A stretch of DNA of 64,000 nucleotides from Calycina herbarum (GCA_001414485.1 LLEY01000042.1:361563-425562), one strand, 5' to 3'; shown: positions 47,847 to 60,623, counted from the stretch's first letter. The notes: a model not told the origin generated them from the letters alone. Translations and numbers: made by a program.

Positions 47847-49191
47847 TTATATGTACCTCTTCTCGGGATCCAACCTATCCATCAAATCAATACTGTTTTC
47901 ATACATCGTAAACACAATCCCCCCACTCAAACACAACCTCACCAATCTCGGCAACGCCCCGCTCCAAAAGGTCAAGATTCCCTCATTCTTCGCAATAAGC
48001 GCCGCACAAGCGAAACTATTCTTATAAAGACTCCGCGCCTCGATACTCTGCATCCTCGTCTTCACCGTATCAAGTGGTTGTGTAACATATACAGTTATCA
48101 ACCCAGCGACACCGCCTATACCGAATGTAGAGACAGCACCTAGTTTTTCTCCTGGCGCGGTATAGGATTGTGCTAGTTGGCGGAGGAAGGTGTAGGAGCC
48201 GAAACGGGTTGCGCTGTTGGCTGCTTGACGGGCTGTGGTGGGGACGAAGCCTTGGAAGAAGCCGCGGAGACCGCGTTCGCGGGCTATTATTGGGACGGCG
48301 TGGAGGAAACCTTTCATTCTTGGGTTGGCGGATTTGCGGTCGTCGATTCTGTAGAAGGATCAATTAGACTATATTCTCTTTGCCCGTGTTGTCCAAGTGG
48401 AATGGAGGAACGAAGGGGAGGACTTACAAGGTAGTTTTGATACTCTCAAAGGGTGTTACGGCTAGGAGACTTTCTGTTACTCCGGCGCCGAAACCTGCGA
48501 TTACTGTTCGTGGGCCGGAGATCTTTCCGTTGGAGTCTTCTAGCATTGATTTGTATTGGTCGAAAGCTACGAATCCTGTGGTGGAAATGGAAGAGTTAGC
48601 ATTTGGGCGCTGGGTTAATGTTATCTTGTTCGAAATGTTCTCGGACAATCTTCGAGAAGGATTAAAAAGAATCAGAAACTCAATTTCTTCATTCTCCCAA
48701 CCCTTCTCGAATAATATCCCAGACCATCTGAGAGTACTTATTTTCGCACAATCCGCAAGAAGGCTATAACATACGAATCCCAGCCTTTAAACTATTCCCA
48801 ATTATGAGGGTTGTGCATCCTGCATACCATGCGCTTCCAAACGGTGGCCATGGGAGCTTCGCAGACGCTGCTAATCTGCGATTCAATTGTGTTCTGGTCT
48901 TGGCGACTGGTTGTGGATGTTAGAGAATGCCCGTCCTTCGTATCGCAGAGTAATGGAGGCGAAGTCTCGTATACATACATTCGGCAGGATAGGTAATTGC
49001 TAAAACCTTTATTAGTACAATGCAAATCAAATCAATTGAGGGGGCAGGGGGGGAAGTGATTCATTCTTCGAATTGATTTCTGGTGGGGGAAAGAGCCACT
49101 TACCAATTTCTACACCTCCCGCAGTCGAACCTGCAATAATTGAGCGCAAGGCACTGGGCCGCTCCTTCTTCTTTTCTTCTGGTGGTGCCAT
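47847..49191 (-). CDS. CTP1: mitochondrial citrate/tricarboxylate carrier
   Basis: Five exons: 49191-49104, 48999-48979, 48906-48775, 48575-48428 and 48348-47847, giving 296 aa. It has the three-fold mitochondrial carrier pattern with signature motifs PAEFAK (repeat 1), PFESIK (repeat 2) and PLDTVK (repeat 3). Specific context such as GGVEIAITYPAEFAKTR, WYAGCTTLIIGNSLKAGIRF, GAVSTFGIGGVAGLITVY and GALPRLVRLCLSGGIVF matches citrate carriers. The protein exchanges citrate for malate across the inner mitochondrial membrane. The second exon is only 21 nt and codes AITYPAE of the first signature. The frame is open 13 codons upstream of 49191, but the ATG with MAPPEEKKK is the better start. Confidence 0.93.
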
Positions 49192-49968
49192 TGTTTGTGT
49201 ATGGGGAAAGTACGAAGAAGGTGTGGTCAAGGTTTCCCCAAGTATTTTTGTGTTCTGGGGTAGCTTTGGTCCCCCGAGGTCGGTGACTCAATGTGGGTTT
49301 GTTGGTCGCCGTAGATTTGTGGAGTACGTCACTGAATAAATGTCCCCCTCTAAATCTCCCATTGTGCTGGAACAATGAGTGTTTAGATGGAATCGTTATT
49401 TCTGGAAATCCTTTGGTATAATCAAATGATTCATTTATTTATTTATCGACTAACAAATTATATCTCTTTAAAAGTAGTTCTGTTTCCAACCCCGTTCTTG
49501 TAATAGTCTCACATAAGTGATACACAGCTACTAACTCACGATTGTCTCCTTCTAAATATAGAAAAATGATCGAGAAGAGTCATCTTGGAAACAATGAAAC
49601 TGTATATTATAAAATGGCTACTCTTTTTCAAAAAAAAGATATCATGGAGGGAACAGTTGTAACGCCTATCTAACAAGCTCATTGGTATTAATACTAATCC
49701 TCTTACACAGTAGTAGCAAGTGAGAAGAGGAATTTACTCGTAGTTTTAGAGCTGAGTGATCGGACTTAGTACTCAAAAGCCCAGAAATGGAATGCTCTTC
49801 CATCTTAGAACAGGGACTTTTTGTTACCAGAGTTGCAGCAATTGAACATGCATATTCCTATTGTCTCACTTCCTCCCATTCATGAACCATAATCGCCAAA
49901 CGCCTCCTTATGTGTACAGATGTTGGTACAATCTTTTTTCATACACCCCATCCATAATATACACTCCA
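49192..49968. other. intergenic, citrate carrier promoter and CBP6 3' side
   Basis: 0.78 kb, AT-rich in its right half. No gene or repeat supported. Confidence 0.4.
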
Positions 49969-50455
49969 TCATTGTAATCGTATAGATTTCCGCCACTTCC
50001 CCACCAACCTCTCAAACCACGACCGATTCGGCGCCGCCAGTAACTCTTCGACTAAATCCGCATAGTACGATGGGTTGCTCGCCGGCTTCATGAGAGAATC
50101 GCCTAGTGGAAACTGCAATCCCAATATTAGCATAGTAATTGTGATGGTAAAAGCATTCCACTAACTCGTTTTGTATACCGATTCCCAAGTAATGAAAACA
50201 ACGCATTGACTTGATCCATCTCTGCCTTTTCATCTATTGGAATAGCTGCAACTGGCTTTGCACCCTCGGCGGCTTTCGGGGGGTTGAATTTCTGCTCGAT
50301 TTGTTTTCGCATGACGTCTTCGAATCTACAGTCGGGGCGCAAAGCGTCTTTTGGCCATTGCGACAACGCGCGCATGTAGTGTTTGTAAATTACCTGAGGG
50401 GTTGTTAGAGGTGACGATAACGAATAATGCAGGCAAAACATACGGTTCGAGACAT
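49969..50455 (-). CDS. CBP6: cytochrome bc1 assembly factor Cbp6/UQCC2
   Basis: Three exons: 50455-50444, 50393-50166 and 50112-49969, giving 127 aa. It starts MSRT, and exon 2 opens VIYKHYMRALSQWPKDALRPD. The middle has FEDVMRKQIEQKF and MDQVNALFSLLGNRYTKR. The last part, FPLGDSLMKPASNPSYYADLVEEL, resembles the yeast Cbp6 C-terminal block (GDKLYKPAGNPQYY). Cbp6 works with Cbp3 at the mitochondrial ribosome to support synthesis and assembly of cytochrome b. A longer single-frame start (50576) exists but would use an intron as coding; the 12-nt first exon with a GTATGT donor and CTAAC branch site is preferred. Confidence 0.85.
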
Positions 50456-50771
50456 TGTGAGGCGGAATGGTGAGATCAATGGGAAAGTCCTTCAAACATA
50501 TTTCCCAGAGTCTCGACGTGGGCGACCATGCGGAGTTAGACAAATAGTGAATAAGTGCTAAGCCCAGTGTAGTCACTTTTAGTGGGTCTCAGTATCAGCC
50601 ACACTTGATCTCCTCCTGAACACCCGACACACCACCACATCACGATCCCTATGTTCTCCTCTCCCAACCACGCCTTCGTGATTCATCATCTGTTTCGTTA
50701 ATTAACAGGCTCACTCTGAGTTGACGCCTTTTGCCTTCTTGTTTCCTTTCCTTCTTCATTTCAATCTAACG
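50456..50771. promoter_or_regulatory. divergent upstream region, CBP6 and BSD2
   Basis: 316 bp between divergent starts, the shortest shared upstream region in the window. Co-regulation is possible but not shown. Confidence 0.4.
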
Positions 50772-51971
50772 ATGGCTTCTCAACGATATGAACGGGTACG
50801 TACATCTGCGACGATTGCGTGGCGAGGGCTTCAGCCTGTCCCACCACAATGCCCTTATTGCTAACACCAGCGATAGATATCTGCCAACGACGACGATACA
50901 CCTACGACCCCTATTGTCCCTCAATCCCCTCCTCCATCCTTCCGATCGCGCGATTCTTCACCTGGCCCCCGAAGAGTCTCACATAGTCCCCACTCTTCCG
51001 TGGATCAAAACCTCGCCGACACATTCGATGCCGATGGATCAGACAGCGACGAGGAAAACGATGGAGATGATAGACAGAGGCTGATGCGAGGAACGCCTTC
51101 TGCCTCTTCCGCTGAGCAGGTCAACCCCGAATCGACACCTACGGCCTCTAGCCGCCCTACGGTCATAGAACGCCGAAATACCCATATCCCAGCCTTTGTC
51201 CCACCAACACGGCCGACACCTAATGGCAGAGTTTATGGAGGAGGATCCGGTTCAGATGGTGTATTTGCAAACCTAAGCGCAAAACCCGAACGAGGCGCCG
51301 AAAAAGAGGAACATCCACCTGTAAGTGGTTGGAAATAGTATATCTAGAAGGATTTAATCGCTGACGAATTATAGACCTACGAACAAGCAGCCGCAGACGC
51401 AGCTCCCCCATATTGGGAAACCACCATTCTCGCTCCAGGACTCGGCGGACCAGACGATGTATATGTCGAAGGTCTTCCTGTCGGATCCGTCTTCTCCTTC
51501 ATCTGGAACGCCATGATTTCAATGTCCTTCCAACTCGTTGGTTTCCTCCTCACCTATCTCCTACACACCACACACGCAGCCAAAAACGGATCTCGCGCTG
51601 GTCTCGGAATCACTCTCGTACAATATGGATTTTACATGAAAGGCAACAATAATCCCGGTCCCAATCCAGCCAACGATCCCACATACGCGCAACCTCCAGA
51701 CCCAAACAGTCACGATTTCGATCCCACTCAGGTGCAAGCAGGAACAGCAGGCATGGATAATTCAGGCACGGCATCAGGTTCGATCAGTGATATTGCGAGT
51801 AGTGAATGGTTGGCGTACGTTTTGATGATTGTGGGTTGGTTTATTCTCATCAGATCGGTGAGCGACTTTTTAAGGGCCAGGAGACATGAACAATTGATTC
51901 TGGCAAGTCCGGAGCGGGGATTAAATGTTCCTATAATTGCTACTGGGGAGGAGTCGGAGACTGTTGTTTGA
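50772..51971 (+). CDS. BSD2: Bsd2/NDFIP-family Rsp5 adaptor
   Basis: Three exons: 50772-50795, 50877-51320 and 51375-51971, giving 354 aa. A long polar N-terminus carries an acidic patch (DADGSDSDEENDGDD) and a PPxY motif (HPPTYEQAA, created across the second intron); such motifs bind Nedd4/Rsp5 WW domains. A second proline pair follows (APPYWE). The membrane region has FSFIWNAMISMSFQLVGFLLTYLL, then GSRAGLGITLVQYGFYM, then WLAYVLMIVGWFILIRSV, three helices as in NDFIP/Bsd2. Bsd2 recruits the ubiquitin ligase Rsp5 to metal transporters and other membrane proteins for vacuolar sorting. Length is normal for fungal members. Confidence 0.9.
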
Positions 51972-53289
51972 GAGAAAAATGGGAATGAGATATTTCTTTT
52001 TCTAACATGGATATGATTATTACCCATCATCTTGACTTGAAGTTTTTCTTTTTTTTATGTCTCACTTGTTTAGTACCTCCTTGTAGCATCCCTTTTGTCT
52101 TTTTCTATCTCACGCTTTGGATTGGGGAATGAATGGGCTGGTTGGGTTGTGGAGTATTTCAGCATGGCGTTGATTTTGGAGGAATGGGATTCAGTGGATA
52201 GAAAGAAGAATTCTTGAGGTGGTTGGTAGTTTACCAGAGGAAGCAAATAACAATACTTTTACAGAGTTTTCTTGCCTTGTCCTTTTTCTTACTTTATTCT
52301 GGGATTAGAGTTGGTTTTTTCAGCCTTTAGGTGATCGTTCGCATTTCTGAGGAGATCTGAGAATTTCATGTTTAGTTGTGTTTTTACTTTATGGGCTCAA
52401 GCGGGCCATCTTCTATTTTTTCCAACCTTTCATGATATTTCTTTTTATTTGCTGACTGAAAAAGGGGACGAGTGTTCATGGGTCAAATGGATAGACAGCT
52501 TTGCTACATGTAGTTTCTCCTAGGAATTTTCCCTCGCGTTTTTGGTATCTACGGTATGAACATTAAAAATATACCGCGATCAACTTTCTACGTCTTGCAG
52601 TTTCCTTCTTACGTTAGCTTGGGACTTCCCCTTATTCCCACATTGTGGTGAGCTGAGTTTTAAGGGCTCTGAAGAAGCATGATATAAAGCTTAAAGGTAA
52701 GTTATTAGAATTAAGAGTTTTGTTTATGGCTCTCCACATATGAGTGTTGAAATGACATTCGCAACTACTTAATGTACCAAGTGAATCGAGTCCGGTACGG
52801 TCCTTTACTCGGACTCTTACCTGAAGAAAATTGTTCCTGAAGCAATCTTCATAGGGTCGCAATGTCTACTGGAAGATCATAAGAGTAAAGAGCGGCGAAA
52901 TATCGGGATCGTCATTTCTTATCTCGGACAAGGCTGGTGGCATGTACCCCGCATTCTTCTTGAAGTCACATCAGGCTGGCCTGAGACTTTTCTTTGAGAG
53001 TACCACTTACCATATTCAGAAGATGTAATTAGGTATTTTTGCCACACCATCTATCTCCAGAATCTCTGCCCATAATCTTCCTACCAACAACTGACAACTT
53101 CAATTCATCAACCAACTCTACAACCCCCCTCTCTCATCAACCATCTCAACTATCTCAACGTCACGAAACAAACAAAACCACAAAGACACAGCCCAAGAGA
53201 CCAATAATAAAGTGCCTCCCATACTCACAACTTTTACACGTTGCTTCAGCATCGGAAAACAACGATTCCTCTCAAGAAGTAGAAACACA
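51972..53289. other. intergenic, BSD2 3' side and PCMT upstream region
   Basis: 1.3 kb. AT-rich in the middle. The last 200 bp are rich in CAAC/CATC and probably carry the leader of the methyltransferase gene. No further gene. Confidence 0.4.
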
Positions 53290-54185
53290 ATGGCGTGGAG
53301 AAGCTCAGGAAAGACAAACGAGGAGTTGGTGGAGAATTTATTTAAGAATGGACAGATTGAGGATGAGAAGGTTAGGGATGCTATGCTTAAGGTTCGTTTC
53401 CCCCCTATGCCTCTTCTCCCTACATGTCTCCTATTCTTCACTTCCTCGAAACACAAAACTAACAACAGAAAAATAGGTAGACAGAGCCCACTTCTGTCCC
53501 TCCCCCTCAACAGCCTACGAAGACTCCCCCCAACTAATAGGTCACTCCGCCACTATTTCCGCCCCTCACATGCACGCCGCAGCAACCTCCGCCCTCCTTC
53601 CTTTCCTCTATCCCGGCGCGCGTGTTCTTGATGTCGGTTCTGGGAGTGGATATCTGACTGCTGTGCTTGCGGAACTGGTTTGCGAGAAGGAGGGAGGAAG
53701 GGTTGTGGGGCTAGAACATATTCAGGAATTGAGGAATTTGGGGCAGGGAAATATGGGGAAGAGTGCTAGGGGGAGGGGGCTGATTGAAGAGGGACGGGTG
53801 GCCTTTGTGAAGGGGGATGGCAGAAAGGGGTGGAAGGGAAAGGGGGATGAGGAGGGGTGGGATGCTATACATGTTGGGGCTGCGGCTAAGGAGATTCATA
53901 AAGAGTTGCTGGAGCAGTTGAGGAGTCCTGGACGGTGAGTTCTGTCTCTCGTGTCCCTATTCACTTTCTGGTTTAGGGGTTTTGCTTGAGGATTTGGATT
54001 CGGGATGCATTCTGGATTCGAGCTGATGAATTGGGTATAGGATTTTTATACCTGTAGAGGATAATCTCACAGGATATCAATACATCTGGATAGTCCACAA
54101 GGACAAGGAGGGGGTTGTGAGTAGCAAGAGGATAATGGGCGTTAATTATGTGCCCTTGACTGATGCTCCTACGAGTACTAAATAA
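53290..54185 (+). CDS. PCMT1: protein-L-isoaspartate O-methyltransferase
   Basis: Three exons: 53290-53391, 53477-53934 and 54041-54185, giving 234 aa. It starts MAWRSSGKTNEELVENLFKNGQI. Then come the family blocks VDRAHFCPSPSTAYED, SATISAPHMHAAATSALL, the SAM-binding motif VLDVGSGSGYLTAVLAEL, and WDAIHVGAAAKEIHKELLEQL. It closes with RIFIPVE and YQYIWIVHKDKEG. The enzyme transfers a methyl group from SAM to isoaspartyl residues, starting repair of aged proteins. Introns are GT-AG; the second one splits an Arg codon. Length matches the family (about 225-235 aa). Confidence 0.93.
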
Positions 54186-54689
54186 AAGAGCATTTTTTTG
54201 GAATTGGAGAAAAGCAATGGAGGTTTGATAATGGGATGAGAGCATGGACTTTTTGGTTTGCTTTAACGGATGGATATTGAAGCGAAAAGGGTATGGAGAT
54301 TTTCTTGCTGGCTGGCATTGATTGCTAGCCAGCTTTGAAAATTTGAAAATTTGTAACTTGTATCTTTTGGAGAATTCAACTGATGATTGCTTCTCTGTAA
54401 TTCATTACTGATCTCAACACCTTCTTGGCTCTGGCAACATGTGGTTTGCTTTCAGCTATAAATGCCAAGTTTCTTCACCATTCTCTAAGAGAATTGAAAT
54501 TTTTCGGCCCAGCTCTGAATCAGCTGCCGCTGACGGGCAATTTTCGATCCACGTAGTTAGAAATAACCTCACTTAGAGCTAAGATAGCAAGCCCTCTAAA
54601 AGCAGCTGAAGGAGATGAGAATTTTGGCGAAAAGGCAGGTAGGATAGTCTTTAGCCCTAACTAAAACAGTGGTGGAATCTTTTGAGAAA
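54186..54689. other. PCMT 3' region and spacer
   Basis: No gene supported. A short GAAAATTTGAAAATTTG direct repeat occurs near 54336-54353. Confidence 0.4.
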
Positions 54690-55990
54690 CGTAAAGAAGC
54701 AAAAGTTGAAGCTATTCTGAAGTAAAATGCTGGATAAATTAGTGAACGGAATTTCCCTTCCCTCGAAAGCTATGCCCGGAGTGATTTTAGCGAGACCGTG
54801 GGTATTCTCTAGACTAGCTAGAATGGTAGCCCCACGCAATGGTAGTTTGCAAAAACAAAACAAAAAAAAGTTGAAGCTATTCTCAAGTAAAAGCACATAT
54901 TAGTTGACGGTGGGTCCTCTCCTCCCACCGAAGCTCTAGATTGGCCAATGGAATTTCCCGTCACTAAAAAAATAGCTGAAAAATAGGCGCTCTGCTCAAT
55001 AAAAAAAACTGGCAAAATAGTGGGTGTTCTCTAGACCGACTAGAATAGCGGCTCTCCGTAGTTTCCTAACAAGCCCGGAAGTTGAGGCTCTTATGAAATG
55101 TGACTAGGAACAATCACTGTGATTTTCAAAAATAGCTGAAGGAAGCCGGCCATCAAGCGTCGCTTTAAAAGAAAAGAATTGGCCGTACGTTGGGCAGTTT
55201 CTGGCCCAATTAAAAGATTTACATATCAATTCTAGCAAACGGCATCATTAGCACACCCTGTGATTTGCAAGAAGAGCTGAAAACAGGGCTGGAAGCTGTT
55301 CCCAATGAGAGTACCAGAATCTTCCATACTCATAAACGAGCTGAAAAAACAGTGACAACACGCGCTTTTGCCAAAGGGAAAGGTGGGTAAGACAGCGGGT
55401 ACCTTCTAGAACAGCGGGGGAAATTTTCAAGTAAAGGCGATAGTCCTAATTTGGCCCAGAGTTGAAGCTATTCTCATCTCATGTAAACAATCAGAATTTT
55501 CCATCCCCACACAAAGCTGAAAGATGAAAGTGAAAAGTTTGGCAACACGGAGGGTAATCTCCAGCAGTCTAGCAAAAGCTGAAAAGAGGGGGAAGCTCCA
55601 GAGCAATGCGGCAATACTTGCAATTTTCTGACAAATCTAAATTTGAAGCTATTCTCAAGTAAAAAACTGGAGTTATTGGCTGTGGACCCCCTCCCCTGAA
55701 GGAAATAAAATGACAACAATTCTCTAAGAAAATGGTTAGGTACACAGTTGGTTCCTAGCCCAACTAAGACAACTGCATTCTTTTCGCACGATCTTTCTCA
55801 AAGTCGAAGTTGTTCTCAAGTAAAGAACCGGTAGTGGCTCTATGACGTAGAAATGAGATAATTGGACGACCGACCCCATTGAAGTTATCTTATCGCAAGC
55901 TTGTCTGAAAGGAGCATGAAGCCACGCTACTAATAAGCGCCAAGGCCTGTAAAGCGATAGCTGAGGCTCTAATCACGTCAAGTAATGCTT
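54690..55990. repeat. degenerate tandem repeat, about eight 160-210 bp units
   Basis: A segment close to GTTGAAGCTATTCTCAAGTA recurs near 54704, 54868, 55079, 55291, 55452, 55640, 55803 and 55961 on the plus strand. Most copies are clear; 55079, 55291 and 55961 are worn. A second shared piece, TTCTCTAGACTAGCTAGAAT-like, occurs near 54806, 55029 and (partly) 55404. AATAGCTGAA-like pieces are also scattered through the block. Short minus-strand frames repeat a LLENSFNF-like string, which is a by-product of the repeat rather than evidence for a gene. Confidence 0.6.
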
Positions 55991-58209
55991 GTCATAAGGA
56001 ACATTCCCGCTGTCTAGAGAGGGGTAGTGAGAATTGGGGCTTTTGATATTGATTTTTTTATGAAAAGGGTTTGTAACTGCAAAAGGTTTGAGAACTTGGA
56101 ATTTTTGTAAGAGGAATTGGTTTTCTGTGATTCAAGAGAGGAAACAACGTTTTAAAATGCAAGTGGTATAACTCAACAACGGCTGGAGAAAATCCAGCAC
56201 GATGGCATGTCCCGCAAGTTCTATCACAAAATAGGAAAGGACAACCTAAATTCAATTAGCTCGATCAGCAACTCTAGTTCATCGCAACGACCATCGAATT
56301 CTGAAAGAACGAAGAACATTAGAAAATTGTCGTCGGTCCAACTAGACGGCAGTTGAACCATGACAAAGGAGGCGCTTAAAAACCGAAGTCTAGAACTCCT
56401 GGCGCTCCGAACTAGTAGCTTTATTCTCCGTACTTGGGACCCGTCCCGTTTATCCTGTAGACGGTGTTTTCGCCACTTGTGTGCTATGTGGGGCTTAGGT
56501 GAGATAGCTGTCGCTGCCGTGCAGCTCATCCTGTCATTTTTGGATCGGCTGGCGCTAAGATCTGGGTTGAGCCCTTGATAGCGGGCACGACGGGAATTGA
56601 GATGGGGAGACCTTGCGGGTGGCTTAGTGTTTGGATTTGGAATACAAAACTGCCATGAGATCTGAGATCTGACATGTGGTGAGGGGTCCAATCAGCGGTG
56701 TTCTTGCGAGGATTGTACTCGAAAAATTGTTTCATGAGCCAGGAAATTGCCGTTTGTAAAATAGAATCGTACTCTGGCATCGGTATGTTTTGAATACCTC
56801 GGGTTTGATTGTCTCATAGGATGTTGATGGCCGATGTTTGGAGTGGCTTACCAGATTAAGTATAAACTTCAGGTTTCAGTGAAATCTAGAACAGGTTCCT
56901 AGGCATTATCTGCTTTAGTAGGGAACATCCGGACCACTTCCGCCGCGATGCGGAACCAATTGACTTTGGGGTGGCTGAACCCTCGAACACTGCTGTAGAA
57001 CAGGTATTCCCATGCTCAGAGGAGGAAGAAGGTTGAAAGATCTGGAACAAAACAATGCTTGGCTACTTTCCCGCCCGATAAGCGAGGGGGACGATGTCAC
57101 CGCGGTTGCCACCAACTGGAACCTAATCTGACGGAAATCGACGCTAAGCTAGAAGATGGCGGCTGGAAAGAGGGAAAGAGCGCTGGATCTTTCCTTGATC
57201 AACAGGAATTCGGCTTGAAGAGGAATTGAATTTGAAAAGCTGACCAATTTCGCGGGGTGAAGCCAGGACCTCCTTGTTTCCCAAAACCCCGCAGGGAATC
57301 TTCCCTTGGGGGGTTGTGCTACTCGTATGTGCACAGACGGAAGACACGACATGGGATTTCAAAAGCCCATCGAGGGCCTCCCCCTCCATGGGCCCTCTCC
57401 TCTCCTCTCTCCTCTTACCCTGTGTGCGGCAGAGCGGCAGAAGGGTCCGTGACGGAGCAACTCCCCAGCTCCGTACCCTCAAGTCTGAAGATGCCCAGAG
57501 AACGGGTCCAACAGCACTTGCAATGGCCATGGAACGTCATTCGAAATTGTGGGCAATCAACCAAAAAAACCCAGTGTAAGTTCCCACTCCGCTACCACTA
57601 CCCGACCACTACCAGTACTTTCCCCAACCCACCTCACCTTCCCACTACTTGTACTACTTTTTCAACCTCAGGCCCCATCAGCGCTTTCTATTCGTTAGGA
57701 GCTTTAGCTTTACTTTAACTTCGCTTTTCAGTGCTCAAGTGCGTGCTAGCCTCTGCGCTCCAGCAGGCAGGGCTAGCCTGAGGTTTTCCTTCTTATTCCT
57801 GTGCTCTTCCCCTCAAAACTTCTTAGAGTTGTTTATTATCTTAAGAACAATAAAACAATAGCCATTGCTTCTTCTTATCTATCATTATTCATAATACGCC
57901 CTGTTTTCTTCTTCTTGCAAGGCTTCTGGGAACGCCATTCAATCTTGCCTTACCTCTTTCGCGACCCACCAAAGCAAAAAGTGCAGGTGCGATCCGAGAC
58001 CCCTCGCCATTTTACGAAGATCGCAGGCCGATTAAAGCCACCCACCCAACTCACCCAATCCCAACCATTCTTGCTCTCTTTCACATCTTGGGGATTCCAA
58101 ATACGTTTCTTAAAATTACTACAAACATCAATTAGTGGCTACGTAACTGCGAAAGGCCGACTATATCTCTTGTTGATCGGACAGTACCTGCACGCCTGTT
58201 GGCAGTAGA
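55991..58209. other. 2.2 kb without a supported gene
   Basis: Short frames only. From about 57250 the sequence becomes pyrimidine-rich with CTCTCC tracts near 57400. The last 600 bp probably form the promoter and long leader of the Q-rich protein gene. Confidence 0.4.
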
Positions 58210-59669
58210 ATGCCTCCGACGAGAACAATGCCTCCCGCCAAAGCAGTCAAGGTAATATTGCCCGCCAGACACATATTCCGGCCTTTGCTCTCCACAAATT
58301 TCATGGACTGACAAGACCACAGACCGAACGCACCCACGAGGAGAATCAGGAACGAGCATACATTGCAGCTTCAAGACGAAGTGATCGAAGTCTGGAAGCT
58401 CGTGTAGAATCAGCCCGGAGAGCTTCGGAAATCCACAAGAGACGCACCGGACGTTCATTGAAAGTCACCGAGCAAGATGTGATGAATGAGGAGATGTACG
58501 AGGAGGAGGACGATGATATGCCCGCCCACTACCGGAGGCTTACAGCCCATCTACAGACTGGTTCCGCCGACTTCAACAGAAAACTAGCAGCATACTTGTG
58601 CACCAATGTCGCTATGAGAACTGCCGTCGAACAGGCTATCAGCAATTCTTATCAACAGAATGCTGCTGGTATGCTGCCTGGTTCCAGCCATGGCCTGCCA
58701 TTTGCTCCCAATCCCATGTACCCATCACCAATGTTTCCCCTCCAACATCAACAACAGCGGGCACAGATGATGCAGCAGCAGCAACAACAGCAATTGCAGA
58801 ACCCCTTGAGTTATCGACAGGCACCATACACACCACGTCCATTGCTTCAACATCAACAACAGCAAATGATGCAGCAGAACATGAACCAAATGAGTCAAAT
58901 GACGCAAGGGGTGCAGCAGCAGGATACGAAGCAGGAGATGAAGGAGGACGACGAGGCAAACCAAGAGCAGAGTGGAATACGCCACCGGCCTCTACCAATT
59001 TCTACAAACAGTGGATTGTCTCCACGCTCACTACGAAGCCCGGCGCATCCCTCTGGTCACGATCGAAGACAATCGGTACCTACAGCAGCCACTGGTGCTA
59101 TGAGTCCAGTTGATACCCATGAGCCAATGTCAGCAACGGCCGCAACACCCAAGCAAAGGCCCTCATTCCCACCCGGAAGTTTCTCTCAGGTGAACGTTAC
59201 TCGTACACAGCACACCGAACTTGAGTCACGAAGCACTTCTGTCAACACCAATTTCCCTTCATGTGGCGCCCCTCTGCAAGCACAGCCAGAGATGCTTCTC
59301 AACTCGGCAACCAACCCATTTGGCAATGATCCACTCCTCAACAATTGGAGCGGCATGATGGCAGGGGCCTACGACGTTTCTATCCACGGCGACATGTATA
59401 ACAACATTTACAATTTCGGCCCTGCGTTAGGCACTGGCGTCGGTAAACATCAGATCCAACCAACCTTTGATGGATTGAATTCCACTCTTGCGCCAGCAGC
59501 CTCGGATCCAAGCAATTCCACCGACTTTACCCAAAGTTTTCTCGACCGACCCGTCGAAGATGAGTCACCAGAACGAAACCCTGATGAGGCACAAGAGAAC
59601 AACAGTTGGGCTGACAACTTCTTCGATTACGACAATTGGACTGCGAATGCGCCCTCTGCATCTCAGTAG
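58210..59669 (+). CDS. Q-rich fungal protein, possible transcription regulator
   Basis: Two exons, 58210-58251 and 58323-59669, giving 462 aa. Exon 1 codes MPPTRTMPPAKAVK. Exon 2 opens TERTHEENQERAYIAASRRSDRSLEARVESARRASEIHKRRTGR, a strongly charged helix, then VTEQDVMNEEMYEEEDDDMP and HYRRLTAHLQTGSADFNRKLAAYL. The middle is Gln/Met-rich with repeated polyQ runs, and the tail is Ser/Asn/Pro-rich, ending in an acidic aromatic patch (WADNFFDYDNW) that could be an activation domain. I recognise no named DNA-binding domain. The charged N-terminal block looks globular and conserved, but the function is not known. Confidence 0.75.
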
Positions 59670-60623
59670 TGTATATCAACCACCAGCAATAATCATCGCT
59701 GCTAGAAAGGCAGTATATGAACCATTGGTTTCAGATACATTCTCTTGAGTACTCTACGGCTTCTAGTCATCAAGCAACGGAAGCAACATTGTTTGATCCC
59801 GAGTTGGTCATTTCATTCACGTTTCGGCACTTGCCTTGCAGTTTTTTTTAATAGCGTTCCACAACATCTCCACAATTATATCAGACTCTCAGACCCGTCT
59901 CCACTAGGTTTCGGGTAGTCGTCTGTCGAGCTTCGGTATTGTCAAGAAGCGAAAGGAATTATGAGCGCAACTTTCAGATGGGTTTGCGTGTCATTTTTTT
60001 TGTTTGGAGAAATCCATGTTTCAAGGAAAGGATTGATAGGCGTTATCTCATTTTTTACGAACCTGCTTTTTTGTTTCAATGAAGAGAATCGAAGCTCGCA
60101 GTAATGAAGGGCTTGAGAACATATCGCAGCTTGGTGAGCAGAGTCAGGGGCGTTTCTTGAGCAGAGAAGTGGCATAACTTTGAAAAGTTATCACCCAAAT
60201 TTGGGTTGGATTTTGTGTGAGCGTTGCGTTAGTCTCATTGTTGGAGGATGAGACTTGAGAATTGAGAGAAGAAGAATTATGCAAGGCTGTGTCTGTATGA
60301 ATGTACAGAAATGGGGATGTAGAAAAACCAATGAAATCCTTTTAGAACCAAAACTAGCTTTTGATAGTGAAACTGTATTGGTGAACAGGTGTATATCAAG
60401 CCGATGAAGTAATCGTCCAAAGAATCCTCTTTTTAACATGGTATCTCAAGTATGCAGGTAGATGAAAAATCGTCGAAAATACATTTCCTCAACAATTTAG
60501 GAGAACGAACTAAAATAGAAAATTTTAGGAATCGATTCATTAAACGCTCTGAGAAACAACGTTAAAAGAGAAAATGAAGGACCTAGAAATGGCTCACTCG
60601 ACAAGACGCTGTGCAAGAACCCA
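59670..60623. other. convergent 3' region
   Basis: 0.95 kb between converging genes. No gene or repeat supported. Confidence 0.4.

Noticed and set aside
54657..55015. Minus-strand frames with repeated LLENSFNF strings
   Set aside because: They arise from the repeated DNA unit and contain no longer conserved protein.
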